NCBI GenBank assembly: GCA_039820405.1
Contig: JBCBQC010000005.1
Coordinates: 69,920-133,919 of the forward strand
DNA: 64,000 nucleotides
Direction: 5' to 3'
Source of the DNA: CALLVY01 sp937899855
Lineage (GTDB): Bacteria > Bacteroidota > Bacteroidia > Chitinophagales > Saprospiraceae
This document shows positions 24,697 to 33,477 of this stretch, one piece after another; within the stretch, counting starts at the first letter, position 1, and each line of letters opens with the position of its first letter. The notes below the pieces were generated by a model that worked only from the letters and a program-made list of their open reading frames with translations, was not told where the DNA came from and did not search any database. Position numbers and translations under genes: made by a program.

Positions 24697-27309
24697 TTAT
24701 TGAAGGTCGATTTGTAGGGTTACGGTGCCCCGGCGGCCCTGTCCGACAAATACCGAAGCCGATTTGGCATCGAAATCACTAAAGGCCGGGGAGTTGAAAT
24801 CGTCGTTGTTGCGGGCGTCGGAAATATAGATCGTATCGAACAAGTTGATGATGCTGGCCCGCAGGGCGAGCTGTACGCCCCGCACCTTGAAGCGGTAGCC
24901 CAGGTGTAAATCAAACAGGGTGTAATCGGGCATCTGCCAGGAATCGCGGCGGACGTCGGGCCCGCGGAGGGATTCGGGGTCAAAGTTGGCAAAGTTGCGG
25001 CCAAAGTAGGTGGCCCGCAGCTTGATGTAGCTGCCCTTGATGGGCGAATAGCGCACGAGCCCCCCAAATTGTAGTTGGGCCGCATCCCCCACGTGTACCC
25101 CGGTAGCATCGAAATCGTAGCTGTAAACCTGATTGGGTAGAACCACCTCGACGGTATCGCCCGAGTTCCAGATCCAGTCACCCACCGAGGCCAGTCCTTC
25201 GATGGTTAGGTTTTTGAAGGGGCGGTAGGCAAAGTCGATTTCGATCCCCCGGTGCAGGGCATCTACTCCGGGGATATTGACGGGGATGCGATCCGAATCG
25301 GGATCGTTGGGATCTTCGGCTACGGTGGGCAGCCGGTCGAGGGGCTTATTGCCCCAGATGGTGTAGTAACCGTTGACGTTGACCGCGAGGGTGGGGCTTT
25401 TGTAATTGTAGCCCAACTCAATCGCCTGGATATTTTCGTTTTCAAAATTGTTGGCAATCCGTCCGTCCGCATCATTGGTCCAGAAGTTGGTGATGATGAC
25501 GTTGCTGTAGCGCTGGGCCTTGTCCAACCAACCCGCATTGGCAAATACCCCGTGCCGGCGGTTGATGTTGTACTTCGCTCCCGCCTTGACCGTGGTGGTG
25601 GGTACGTTGACCCAGTCGATTTCCAGTCCGGTAAAATTGTTGACAAAACGGTAATCCGAAGTCGCCCGCGAAAAGTTGACGAAGGTACTCCAGGGCCCCT
25701 GCTTGTACTCCAAAAGCGCAAAGCCGCCCAACCAACGTACAAAGCCGGTGTAGTCGTAATCAAAGCGGTCGCCCACTTGCAGGCTATCCAGGGTAAAACC
25801 CGTTCCCCCCAGCAAGTCGTGTACCTCGCGGTAGTGCTCCCCGCGGTAGTAGCGGCCATCGATTCCCGCCGAAAGGGTCAGGTCATTGCGGATGTTGTAA
25901 TTTACCGTCGACAGTACCCCGTACCAAAAGTGGTTGTTGATGCTCGCCCGGAGGATGCCGTTCGACAGTCCCGAGGGGTTAAAGAAGGTGGGTACGTTGG
26001 CGTCGCGAGCGGCCTGGAAGTCCCGCTGATCCTGATCATCGAAGGGAATGCCCGAGCCGTCGGGGGCGGTCCCTCCCCCATTGCCAATCGAGAGGTAGGC
26101 CACGTTTGACCAAAAGATGCGATCGCTGGGTTGCCAGGAGTGGCGGAGGCTAAACTGCGGCTTGTGGTAAAAATTGCGCCGCGAATTGAGGATCTCCCCT
26201 CCAATACAGTCGCCATTCTCATCCCGCCCGTTGGCACAGCCCCAGTGCTCGTTGTAACGACGACCCTTGTTCTTGACCAGCAGGGCACCAATGGCCTCCT
26301 GGGGGACCCCCACTTCGAGGGCAAAAGCCGTATCCACTTGCCCAATTTCGGCCGTAAAGCTGCGCTGGCCGTGTTCTTGAGGCGCTCCAAAACCCTGAAA
26401 GCTGAGGACGTGATCGCCCAATTCCTTATCGATACGGAGGTAGTAAAAATAACCTTCGGTAAAGTTGCCATCTACCCAGCCGTCGCCCCGCTTGTAGGAG
26501 CCCGCTAGGGAGAAACCCCAGCCGCTCTTCAGCCGCCCCGAAGTCAAGCCCAGGGTGGAGCGGGTAAAGCCATTGTTGCCCAGTTCCTGCCGAAAACGCA
26601 GGCCCCGCTTGGCGTCGATGCCCTTGGTCAGGATGTTGATCGTTCCTCCTACCGAGGGTACCGAGAGCTTGGAAGCCCCCAATCCACGTTGGACCTGCAT
26701 GGTTTGGGTAACCAGGTCTAGCCCAAACCAGTTGGACCAAAAAACGCGGCCGTTTTCCATATCGTTGACCGGAATGCCATCCAGCATTACGGCGACGTTG
26801 CGCTGATCAAAACCCCGGATGCTGATCCGGGCGTCGCCATCGCCGCCACCGCTCTGGGTGGCGTAGGCCCCGGGCGTCGAGTTGAGTACCATGGGCAAAT
26901 CCTGGGCGGCCAATTCTTCGTCGAGCTGGGCGGTAGGAATATTGGAGAAAGCCACGGGCGTTTCCCGTTCGATGGCGATATCCGAGGTCACCACCACCTC
27001 GTCGAGGACGTTGGTTTCGGGGCGTAGGAGGATGTCGCGGTCGAGGTCTCCGTTGAGTTTGATGAGGAATTCTTCGGGGGTGTAGCCTACGTAGGAAAAG
27101 GTGATGACGTGGTCACCCGCGGGCAATTCGAGGCTAAAGTTCCCGTCAAAGTCGGTGGTTACGCCGGTGCCGTCGGCACTTACGGTGGCGCCGATGAGGG
27201 TTTCGCCGTTGTCCGCATCGGTGATGCTGCCGGAAAAGGTATAGGTCTGCGCCCACAGCCCGGAACTCGCCAGACCGAGGAAGAGCAACAGGAGAGAAGG
27301 TAGTTTCAT
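24697..27309 (-). CDS. TonB-dependent outer-membrane receptor
   Basis: 870 aa with a signal peptide (MKLPSLLLLFLGLASSGLWAQ), a carboxypeptidase D regulatory-like domain (residues ~22-110: FSGSITDADNGETLIGATV, FSYVGYTPEEF), a plug domain (DEVVVTSDIAIERETPVAFS, RISIRGFDQRNVAVMLDGIPVNDME, GGTINILTK) and a 22-strand-type barrel ending in GTVTLQIDLQ. A SusC-type partner (SusD lipoprotein) is absent. Substrate is unknown; the downstream secreted PLD-like protein suggests uptake of products of phosphodiester cleavage such as nucleic-acid or phospholipid fragments (inference). It lies 97 bp downstream of the lamin-tail gene, with a hairpin between them that may limit read-through. Confidence 0.93.
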   Translation of the reverse strand: MKLPSLLLLFLGLASSGLWAQTYTFSGSITDADNGETLIGATVSADGTGVTTDFDGNFSLELPAGDHVITFSYVGYTPEEFLIKLNGDLDRDILLRPETNVLDEVVVTSDIAIERETPVAFSNIPTAQLDEELAAQDLPMVLNSTPGAYATQSGGGDGDARISIRGFDQRNVAVMLDGIPVNDMENGRVFWSNWFGLDLVTQTMQVQRGLGASKLSVPSVGGTINILTKGIDAKRGLRFRQELGNNGFTRSTLGLTSGRLKSGWGFSLAGSYKRGDGWVDGNFTEGYFYYLRIDKELGDHVLSFQGFGAPQEHGQRSFTAEIGQVDTAFALEVGVPQEAIGALLVKNKGRRYNEHWGCANGRDENGDCIGGEILNSRRNFYHKPQFSLRHSWQPSDRIFWSNVAYLSIGNGGGTAPDGSGIPFDDQDQRDFQAARDANVPTFFNPSGLSNGILRASINNHFWYGVLSTVNYNIRNDLTLSAGIDGRYYRGEHYREVHDLLGGTGFTLDSLQVGDRFDYDYTGFVRWLGGFALLEYKQGPWSTFVNFSRATSDYRFVNNFTGLEIDWVNVPTTTVKAGAKYNINRRHGVFANAGWLDKAQRYSNVIITNFWTNDADGRIANNFENENIQAIELGYNYKSPTLAVNVNGYYTIWGNKPLDRLPTVAEDPNDPDSDRIPVNIPGVDALHRGIEIDFAYRPFKNLTIEGLASVGDWIWNSGDTVEVVLPNQVYSYDFDATGVHVGDAAQLQFGGLVRYSPIKGSYIKLRATYFGRNFANFDPESLRGPDVRRDSWQMPDYTLFDLHLGYRFKVRGVQLALRASIINLFDTIYISDARNNDDFNSPAFSDFDAKSASVFVGQGRRGTVTLQIDLQ

Positions 27310-27355
27310 GAGTCTGTTTTATTTTTAGCCGTTTTAGAGGGCAATTTGCCAGCGC

Positions 27356-27389
27356 AAAAGAGGCTCCCGAATGATCGAGAGCCTCTTTT
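27356..27389 (-). terminator. Terminator/attenuator between the lamin-tail and TonB receptor genes
   Basis: AAAAGAGGCTC (27356-27366) pairs with GAGCCTCTTTT (27379-27389); read on the minus strand a TTTT run closes the hairpin. It lies 17 bp after the stop of the lamin-tail gene and 46 bp before the receptor start, so it may set the ratio between the two. Confidence 0.7.
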
Positions 27390-27406
27390 AGTAGTAGTTG
27401 CGCCGC

Positions 27407-28549
27407 TTATTCCACCACCAATTTCTGAATTGCCAACTGGCGGCCTTCAAAGACGACGTGGATCAGGTAGATGCCACGCTGCAGCTCGCTGATGTCGAGG
27501 TTGACCTGTTCGACATCGCCACCGAAGCGCTCCCCGCCCAACTGCTGGCCGACGACGTTGAAGAGGTCGACCCGCTCGATTTTGGCCTCGGCCGTGATGG
27601 TCAGGTTGCCGGTAGCGTTGGGATTGGGGAAAATCTGGAAGTTTACCTGACTCAGCTCAAAGGTGGAAGCGATGGGCCCGGTCGAGCAGCTGAAACGGTC
27701 AAACTGCTGGCCCGAAGCACAATCGCAGGTATGTACGCCCAGGTAGGAGAAATTGTCTTTGCGGTAGCTGATCCACTCCTCGCCCATAAAGGAACCACCC
27801 GCTTGCGCGATCACTTCCGTAGGGGCATTGCGACCTTCGGTCACCTCTGGACGGCGGACGATGCTGCGATCGCGGGTCACCCAGAAGCCATTGGCATCTA
27901 CCCAGGCGGGCTCGCCGATGGTCAGTTCGGGGTCTTCGCCGATGACGCCAATTACGTCGATCAGGTTGTCGCCGGTGGGGCTGAGGACCGTGCCCTGGAT
28001 GAGGGCCACGGCATCGTTGCCGTTGAAGTACATGGCATTGCTTTCTTCAAAGGTGGGACAGAGAAAGGCGTCGGCCTTGCACTGGAGGTCGTATTCTTCG
28101 TTGTACTCGTTGCCAAACAAGGCATTGCCATCTTGGTACTGGGGGCCAAAGAGGAAATTGCCCAAGGAATCGGTCAGGGGCTCCATGGTGATGAAGTCGC
28201 GGAGGGTGTCGATGAGGTTAAAACCATTCCAAGCGGGCTTGTCAAACTGGGAATCCCACAGGGAGGTATCGCGCTGATCGATGACGATGACGTAAACGTC
28301 GTAGGGTTGGATGTCGTCATCGGGTAGCTGGACGTAACGCTCGGGTTCGGGATTGGTTTGGCCGTTGCGAAAACGCACCAGCGAGTACTGCGACAGGTCG
28401 ATGACCTGGTCGGTAGGATTGTAGATTTCGATGGCCTTATTGTTGGCGTAGCCTTCGACGTATTCAGAGATGAAAAGTTCGGTGCACTGCGCCGAAAGGC
28501 TGACGTTCAACAGCAGGGCAACAACGGAAAGGAGTAAAGTTTTTTTCAT
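27407..28549 (-). CDS. Lamin-tail-domain secreted protein with T9SS sorting domain
   Basis: 380 aa. Signal peptide MKKTLLLSVVALLLNVSLSAQ; residues ~22-130 form a lamin tail domain (LFISEYVEGYANNKAIEIYNPTDQVIDLSQYSL), an Ig-like fold common in secreted nucleases and phosphatases. Residues ~290-380 are a T9SS type A tail (FQIFPNPNATGNLTI...NVVGQQLGG...QRGIYLIHVVF). No catalytic motif is seen between them. The middle part (NAMYFNGNDAVALIQG) is the usual extension of lamin-tail proteins that accompany endonuclease or PLD modules. It heads a same-strand run with the TonB receptor and PLD-like genes, consistent with a surface uptake locus. Confidence 0.85.
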   Translation of the reverse strand: MKKTLLLSVVALLLNVSLSAQCTELFISEYVEGYANNKAIEIYNPTDQVIDLSQYSLVRFRNGQTNPEPERYVQLPDDDIQPYDVYVIVIDQRDTSLWDSQFDKPAWNGFNLIDTLRDFITMEPLTDSLGNFLFGPQYQDGNALFGNEYNEEYDLQCKADAFLCPTFEESNAMYFNGNDAVALIQGTVLSPTGDNLIDVIGVIGEDPELTIGEPAWVDANGFWVTRDRSIVRRPEVTEGRNAPTEVIAQAGGSFMGEEWISYRKDNFSYLGVHTCDCASGQQFDRFSCSTGPIASTFELSQVNFQIFPNPNATGNLTITAEAKIERVDLFNVVGQQLGGERFGGDVEQVNLDISELQRGIYLIHVVFEGRQLAIQKLVVE

Positions 28550-28797
28550 GTCAAAGAATGGATTTAGTGGATTAAAAACCAGAAGGTGTCAACGGGGTTA
28601 TCATCACGGGTGGAAAATCTCCACAAAAATAGCACAAAAGCTTTATTTCCAAGGCTTTCCAGCGTTAATTTTATCTAAACTGTCCGGGGGAAGAAACACC
28701 AAAAGAGGAAATGTGGCGATCGTTCTACTAAGCCGAATTTTATGGGGTTTAGGGCATTTTTACTACCTTCTCCACTGGCAACAAAGTTGTTCAAGCT

Positions 28798-29100
28798 ATG
28801 CCTCTACTCATTCGGAGCTCCATCCTGGCCCTTTTCTTCTCGCTCGGCTTAGCCACCTGCCTGCCCCTGATGCAGCATCGTACCCACCTATTGGTCCTCA
28901 CCTTTTCGGAAGAAGTTAAACCCGAAGAGTGGGCCCAGCAATTTACCACTTACGAGTTACAATACCAGCTCCGCACCAACTGTACGATGAACAGCCACCT
29001 TTTCACCTTCAATCCCCGCCGGATCGACCCCGAAGTCTTTCGCCAGCAACTTTTGGAGCGGCCCGAAGTCGTCCTACTGGATTTTATGGGGCCAAAATGA
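28798..29100 (+). CDS. Small exported protein of unknown function, 100 aa
   Basis: ATG at 28798, TGA ending at 29100. The N-terminus MPLLIRSSILALFFSLGLATC is a signal peptide or membrane anchor. The rest (HLLVLTFSEEV, HLFTFNPRRIDP, QLLERPEVVLLDF) alternates strands and helices in a way reminiscent of the I9-type propeptide of secreted subtilases, but without a protease. That resemblance is weak and I do not assign a function. 53 bp separate it from the next gene in the same direction, so the two may be cotranscribed. Confidence 0.6.
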   Translation: MPLLIRSSILALFFSLGLATCLPLMQHRTHLLVLTFSEEVKPEEWAQQFTTYELQYQLRTNCTMNSHLFTFNPRRIDPEVFRQQLLERPEVVLLDFMGPK

Positions 29101-29153
29101 CAATAAAGCCTATCTTAGCCGCCAATATTCTATCACCCGTCAAAACACAATGT

Positions 29154-29873
29154 ATGAATCTTTCGAAAACTGTATTGCTCTGTCTACTAGTCGTCGCCAC
29201 AGCCCAGTGGGGTATGGCGCAGCGCTTTTTACCCGGATCGCAGTCTTTTTCGGCGAAGAAAACCTCTTACGTCACCATGGAAGATGGCTCCGAAATCAAA
29301 GGCAGCCTGCGGAACTTCAAACGCAAAAAGGGACTCATCAAAGAAATTAAGGTCAGAACGACCGACGGCGAGGTCATGAAGATCAGCCCTGCCAAAGTCA
29401 AAAACATGTACCTGCCCCAGAGTGGTTTGGAAAAGCTGGCCCAGGCCCTGGACCTGGCCACCGATGCCCAAAAATGGGACAATCCCACCGTCGACCAAAG
29501 CATCGTCGGGGAGGGCTACGCTTATTTCGAGAAATCGGAAGTGATGATCAAAAAGAAAAAGCGGACCATGCTCATGATGCTCCTCAACCCGGGCTACAGC
29601 AGCAAGGTCAAGGTCTACTTCGACCCCTTCGCCAAGGAATCCGCCAGCGCCGGAGTCGGTGGCATCACCCTGGCCGGTGGGGACCTCAAGTCCTACTACA
29701 TCAAAAAAGGCGATGAAGTGGCCTACCGCATCAAGCGCAAGGACTACAAGGGCGAATTCCCCATCATCTTTAAGGATTGCCCCTCCCTCATCACCATGCA
29801 CAAAGACAAGCTGAAGTGGAACGAAATGGCGCTCCACATCTACACCTACACCACCGAGTGTACGGGCCAGTAG
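29154..29873 (+). CDS. Conserved exported hypothetical protein, 239 aa
   Basis: The start at 29154 (MNLSKTVLLCLLVVATAQWGMAQ) gives a clear signal peptide; the frame is open far upstream but that part overlaps the preceding gene out of frame. The mature protein is basic. Residues ~35-85 look like a small beta-barrel (YVTMEDGSEIKGSLRNFKRKKG, then KVRTTDGEVMKISP), followed by a region predicted as beta-rich (SKVKVYFDPFAKESASAG, YYIKKGDEVAYRIKRKDY). No lipobox, membrane helix or catalytic motif. Family not recognised. Confidence 0.75.
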   Translation: MNLSKTVLLCLLVVATAQWGMAQRFLPGSQSFSAKKTSYVTMEDGSEIKGSLRNFKRKKGLIKEIKVRTTDGEVMKISPAKVKNMYLPQSGLEKLAQALDLATDAQKWDNPTVDQSIVGEGYAYFEKSEVMIKKKKRTMLMMLLNPGYSSKVKVYFDPFAKESASAGVGGITLAGGDLKSYYIKKGDEVAYRIKRKDYKGEFPIIFKDCPSLITMHKDKLKWNEMALHIYTYTTECTGQ

Positions 29874-29890
29874 GCCCCCTTTTTCACCCG

Positions 29891-29923
29891 CCGGGGAAGC
29901 TTGCCCAACGGGAGCTTCCCCGG
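29891..29923 (+). terminator. GC-rich stem-loop after the exported hypothetical gene
   Basis: CCGGGGAAGCT (29891-29901) and AGCTTCCCCGG (29913-29923) form an 11-bp perfect stem with an 11-nt loop, 17 bp after the stop codon. There is no T run, so it may act as a weak terminator or a 3' stabiliser before the helicase gene. Confidence 0.5.
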
Positions 29924-29940
29924 TCCATCTCTCCCCTACC

Positions 29941-31233
29941 ATGATCGACAAGGCGCCGCTCGAACTCAGCGAGGATTTTAAATACGCCCTCGACCTAATG
30001 GACAAAAGTCCGCACCACCTCTTCATCACCGGCCGGGCGGGTACCGGTAAGTCGACCTTGCTCCAACTGTTCCGCAACACCACCCGCAAGAAAATCGTCG
30101 TGCTGGCCCCCACCGGCATCGCCGCACTCAACGTCCAGGGGCAAACCATCCACTCCTTCTTCGGCTTCCCCCCCCGCCTGCTCAATCGCCAGGAGATTCG
30201 CCGCCGCCGCAACCGCAAACTCTACCAACGCATCGAGACCCTCGTCATCGACGAAATCTCGATGGTCCGCGCCGATATGCTCGATAATATCGACTACTTC
30301 CTCCGGCTCAACCGCGACAACAACCAGCCCTTCGGTGGCGTCCAGGTCCTTTTCTTTGGCGACCTGTTCCAACTGCCCCCCGTCGTGTCCAAACCCGTGG
30401 AACAACAGTTGTTTCAAACCACTTACGATAGCCCCTACTTCTTCTCCGCTCACGTCTTTCGCGACAACTTCGTGATGGAAACCGTCGAGCTGCAAAAGAC
30501 CTACCGCCAGACGGCCCGCCACTTTATCCGCCTGCTGGATGCCGTCCGCATCAACCAGGCCGACGAGGATGACTTGGTCGACCTCAACGAGCGCCACCAG
30601 CCCGATTTTGAGCTGGAAGATTACTACATCACCCTCTCCGCCCGCAACGCCACGGTCAACAGCATCAACTCGCGCAAGCTGGCCCAGCTCCCCGGTCCCG
30701 AAATCACCTTTACCGCCACCATCGGCGGCAGCTTTCAACCCCACCTCTACCCCACCAAGGAAATACTGGGACTCCGCCTGGGCTCGCAAGTCATGTTCAT
30801 CAAAAACGACCCGGAACGCAAGTTCGTCAATGGTACCATCGGCAAGGTCACCAAACTCCACCCCGACGGGATCGAGGTAAGGGTACGCGAAGGCGGACAG
30901 GAAAGGGTCATCGAGGTGGCAAAATTGGAATGGGAAGTGCTCAAGTACAAGGCCGAACCCAACGACAAGGGTGAAATCGAAACCGAAATCCTCGGGACCT
31001 TCAAACAGTATCCCCTCCGGCTGGCCTGGGCCATTACCATCCACAAGAGCCAGGGTAAGACCTTCGACCGCGTCATCATCGACCTGGGAAGCGGGGCCTT
31101 TGCCCACGGGCAGACCTACGTAGCACTCAGCCGCTGCCGGACGCTCGAAGGCATTGTGCTCAAGCAAAAACTCCGTCCGCGCGATATTCAGGTTGACGAA
31201 CGCATCGTCGAATTTTACGAAAGTAGCCGTTAA
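29941..31233 (+). CDS. PIF1-like superfamily 1B DNA helicase
   Basis: A 430-aa ATP-dependent 5'-3' helicase. Seen: Walker A GRAGTGKS at residues 31-38, motif Ia (APTGIAALNVQGQTIHSFF), Walker B LVIDEISMV, motif III (GGVQVLFFGDLFQLPPV), and C-terminal motifs AITIHKSQGKTFDRVIIDLG and YVALSRCRTLEGI. This is a compact, complete PIF1 core without the C-terminal additions (HRDC, WYL) some Bacteroidota PIF1 proteins have. Expected cytoplasmic role: resolving G-quadruplexes or R-loops during replication and repair. No obvious partner next to it. Confidence 0.93.
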   Translation: MIDKAPLELSEDFKYALDLMDKSPHHLFITGRAGTGKSTLLQLFRNTTRKKIVVLAPTGIAALNVQGQTIHSFFGFPPRLLNRQEIRRRRNRKLYQRIETLVIDEISMVRADMLDNIDYFLRLNRDNNQPFGGVQVLFFGDLFQLPPVVSKPVEQQLFQTTYDSPYFFSAHVFRDNFVMETVELQKTYRQTARHFIRLLDAVRINQADEDDLVDLNERHQPDFELEDYYITLSARNATVNSINSRKLAQLPGPEITFTATIGGSFQPHLYPTKEILGLRLGSQVMFIKNDPERKFVNGTIGKVTKLHPDGIEVRVREGGQERVIEVAKLEWEVLKYKAEPNDKGEIETEILGTFKQYPLRLAWAITIHKSQGKTFDRVIIDLGSGAFAHGQTYVALSRCRTLEGIVLKQKLRPRDIQVDERIVEFYESSR

Positions 31234-31383
31234 AAGTCGACCAGCTCCCACAAATTTTCACCGCCATCGTTCTAAAGTTTGGAAAAAAATGCGCAATTTA
31301 ATGGAGGTTGTGGCTCACAGATGTCCAACCGCTCACAATCCGCCGCAACGCGCAGCATTATTTCCTAATCATTCCGTTGTACC

Positions 31384-31515
31384 ATGGCTAAATCAAAGAA
31401 ACAAAGACGCATCGAAGCAAAGGATCGCAAGGACGCCCGAAAGGTCCTGATGGTGGTCAGCATCTCTACCCTACTTTTATTGACCATGGCTTTTGTTTAT
31501 TTCAGCAATAGCTAG
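31384..31515 (+). CDS. Small single-pass membrane protein, 43 aa
   Basis: ATG at 31384, TAG at 31513-31515. The first ~22 residues are strongly basic (MAKSKKQRRIEAKDRKDARK), followed by one hydrophobic helix (VLMVVSISTLLLLTMAFVY) and a short FSNS tail, so an inner-membrane protein with a cytoplasmic basic arm. No family recognised. It ends 15 bp before the stop of the convergent TPR membrane protein. Confidence 0.6.
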   Translation: MAKSKKQRRIEAKDRKDARKVLMVVSISTLLLLTMAFVYFSNS

Positions 31516-31529
31516 ATCCCCACAAGTTC

Positions 31530-32258
31530 CTATTCCAACCAGGTTTGGAGCAGTTGATCGGCCTCCGTACTCTTCCAACCCCGCTGTTGGGAAAGGGCCT
31601 CCAGTTGCTGTCGGGCGGGGGCTTCTTGCCCCACCCGGAGCTGAGCCAGGGCGAGGTACCAGCGTGCCTCGCGCTGGTACAACCGGCTTTCCAAAGCCAG
31701 TATTTCCTCGTACAAGGCAATGGCTGCGGCGTAGTTTTTTTGGTAGAGATGGGCTTGGGCGAGGTAAAAGCGGTCTTCGGTAGTGGCGTCCCCCGCGTCG
31801 TACAATTTTTGCCAGGGGACGATGGCCGCGGCGTAATCGGCATTTTGGTAGTCCTCGGCGGCGCGCTGGCGAAGGTCCGCATCGTTCGCTTGTACGGCGC
31901 GGCTGTTTTGGTAGGGATGGGGCTGGGCGAGTTGTTCCGCCACGAATTGGGGGCGGGAAATGGTATCCGGGTCGCGCGTCAGCCAGTAGACCAGGGCGGC
32001 CAACAACAAGAGTCCTGCGGCGATGGCAGGCCACAGCCAGCGGGAGGATTGGGACGGCTTGGCGGGGGTGCTGTCGGTGGGGGGGAGGCTGGCGCGAAAA
32101 GCTTGCCAGTCGGGCTGGTCTTCGAGCAGTTCGCCCCACTTTTTCTTGCGGTCGGCATCGGCGAAGTAGGCGCGCGCCAATTCGCGAGTTTGCTCATCCA
32201 ATTCGGCCTCGGATAAGTCTCCCCGTAAGTATTGCTGAAGGCGATCAACAGATTTCAT
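31530..32258 (-). CDS. Membrane-anchored TPR protein, possible anti-sigma-like partner
   Basis: 242 aa. Residues 1-70 are cytoplasmic and charged (MKSVDRLQQYLRGDLSEAEL) like the N-terminal arm of Bacteroidota membrane anti-sigma and regulatory proteins; residues ~74-93 are one transmembrane helix (WLWPAIAAGLLLLAALVYWL). The rest, on the periplasmic side, holds two or three TPR repeats (AAEDYQNADYAAAIVPWQKLY, AQAHLYQKNYAAAIALYEE, LAQLRVGQEAPARQQLEAL). It follows the sigma-70-like gene by 51 bp and is likely cotranscribed. The layout (sigma factor, then a membrane protein with a short cytosolic arm and an outward-facing binding domain) suggests signal transfer across the membrane; that is inference. 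Confidence 0.75.
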   Translation of the reverse strand: MKSVDRLQQYLRGDLSEAELDEQTRELARAYFADADRKKKWGELLEDQPDWQAFRASLPPTDSTPAKPSQSSRWLWPAIAAGLLLLAALVYWLTRDPDTISRPQFVAEQLAQPHPYQNSRAVQANDADLRQRAAEDYQNADYAAAIVPWQKLYDAGDATTEDRFYLAQAHLYQKNYAAAIALYEEILALESRLYQREARWYLALAQLRVGQEAPARQQLEALSQQRGWKSTEADQLLQTWLE

Positions 32259-32309
32259 AAACAGACGATTTTGGGCCCCGGGGGGCGAGTTGGTTTTCGT
32301 AGCCTGGGG

Positions 32310-33233
32310 TCAGCGGTGCTGCGAGAAGCGATCGGCCAGGGCGCTACCCAGGTATTTCCGCAGCTGCTCGCGACAGCGGGTGGCCCGTTTGCGAATGGCG
32401 GCGTGGCTTTTTTGCAGCTGTACGGCGATGGCTTTAAAAGATTGCTCCTCGTAATAATACTGGCGCAAAATCGTCCGACAATCGTCACAGAGCTTTTGAA
32501 AGGCCTCGGCGATGGTGGCCCGCAATTCCTCGGCGGCAATTTCACTTTCGATGCGCTCCTCAGCGGCAAAATCCAGTCCGTCCAGCGTCACTTCGACGAT
32601 CTGCTGACGACGACGCGAACGCAGTTTATTGAGCTTGCCAACGGCGCGTTTGGTAAAGTAAAAGTCCAAGTTGCCGTAGTAGATGCGTTCCTCCAGCAGG
32701 TCCCGACGGATCTCCAACAGGGCATCCATGGTGCACTGGTAAGCCTCTTCGTACTGGCCACCACAGCGGTGGATCAAAAACTGGACGCAGCGCTTGAACT
32801 GACCGAGGTAAACGCGTTCGATCAGTTCTTCATCGCCCGTTTGGAGGCGGCGCAGGAGGTTTTTGAATTCGCCCCGGCGTAGCCCCAGGTTCTTGCGCAG
32901 GTTTTCGGGCGTCGGTAGGGTCCACTGGCATTCCAGACGCGCCAATTCCAGGATTTGGGCACCGACGTCGCGGCGGCCGCTTTGTCCCGCCTTGTGCTGC
33001 CGCAGTAAGACCTTGCGCAATTTGGCGAAGCTGTCGCCGACCATGTCTTCGGCATCCGCGCGGAGCTGGGGGAATTCGCGGCGGATCCAATCGGTCAGCT
33101 CCGGGTAGAGCGGGTCGCGGATCAAGCGATCGAAATGCGTCCCGTCCTGCTGGGCCAGGGCGGCTTGGATGCGCTCCAGATCTGCTCCCCCGATTTGAAA
33201 ATTATCGATGGTGTGCTGGTTTAGCATTAACAT
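32310..33233 (-). CDS. Sigma-70-like factor with apparent duplicated region 2
   Basis: 307 aa, much longer than a normal ECF sigma factor (~180-190 aa). Residues ~245-295 are a sigma region 4 helix-turn-helix (AFQKLCDDCRTILRQYYYEEQSFKAIAVQL then SHAAIRKRATRCREQLRKYL). Residues ~125-210 resemble region 2 (RLQTGDEELIERVYLGQFKRCVQFL, YEEAYQCTMDALLEI, FYFTKRAVGKLNKLRSRRR). Residues ~20-100 show a second, weaker region 2-like pattern (DGTHFDRLIRDPLYPELTDWI, AEDMVGDSFAKLRKVL). Start at 33233 (MLMLNQ), with a second ATG two codons on. It could be an active alternative sigma factor or a sigma-derived regulator. It heads an operon with the TPR membrane protein and is divergent from the subtilase and CHAT genes. 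Confidence 0.7.
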   Translation of the reverse strand: MLMLNQHTIDNFQIGGADLERIQAALAQQDGTHFDRLIRDPLYPELTDWIRREFPQLRADAEDMVGDSFAKLRKVLLRQHKAGQSGRRDVGAQILELARLECQWTLPTPENLRKNLGLRRGEFKNLLRRLQTGDEELIERVYLGQFKRCVQFLIHRCGGQYEEAYQCTMDALLEIRRDLLEERIYYGNLDFYFTKRAVGKLNKLRSRRRQQIVEVTLDGLDFAAEERIESEIAAEELRATIAEAFQKLCDDCRTILRQYYYEEQSFKAIAVQLQKSHAAIRKRATRCREQLRKYLGSALADRFSQHR

Positions 33234-33477
33234 AGTTGTCCTGAGTAAAAATAATCAATTCCTGGTAAAATGATAGCAACCATTCCCACGACTGATGGGC
33301 TCTATGTTATAATGGACAAAAGTTCTCCAGCTGTGACGTCCGCGGGGCGGCGAAAGTAAAAAAAGTTGCTCTCACCCGGAGGCAAGAGCAACAAATAGAG
33401 GACAACTAATAGTTTTTGTGTAACTGGGACCGAGCCCCCGTTCGCTCGGTAAGCCGTTCCATAGGTATATATTTTTT

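Noticed and set aside
29995..31251. A 418-codon open frame antisense to the PIF1-like helicase
   Set aside because: Mirror frame of a high-GC gene; all helicase motifs are on the plus strand.
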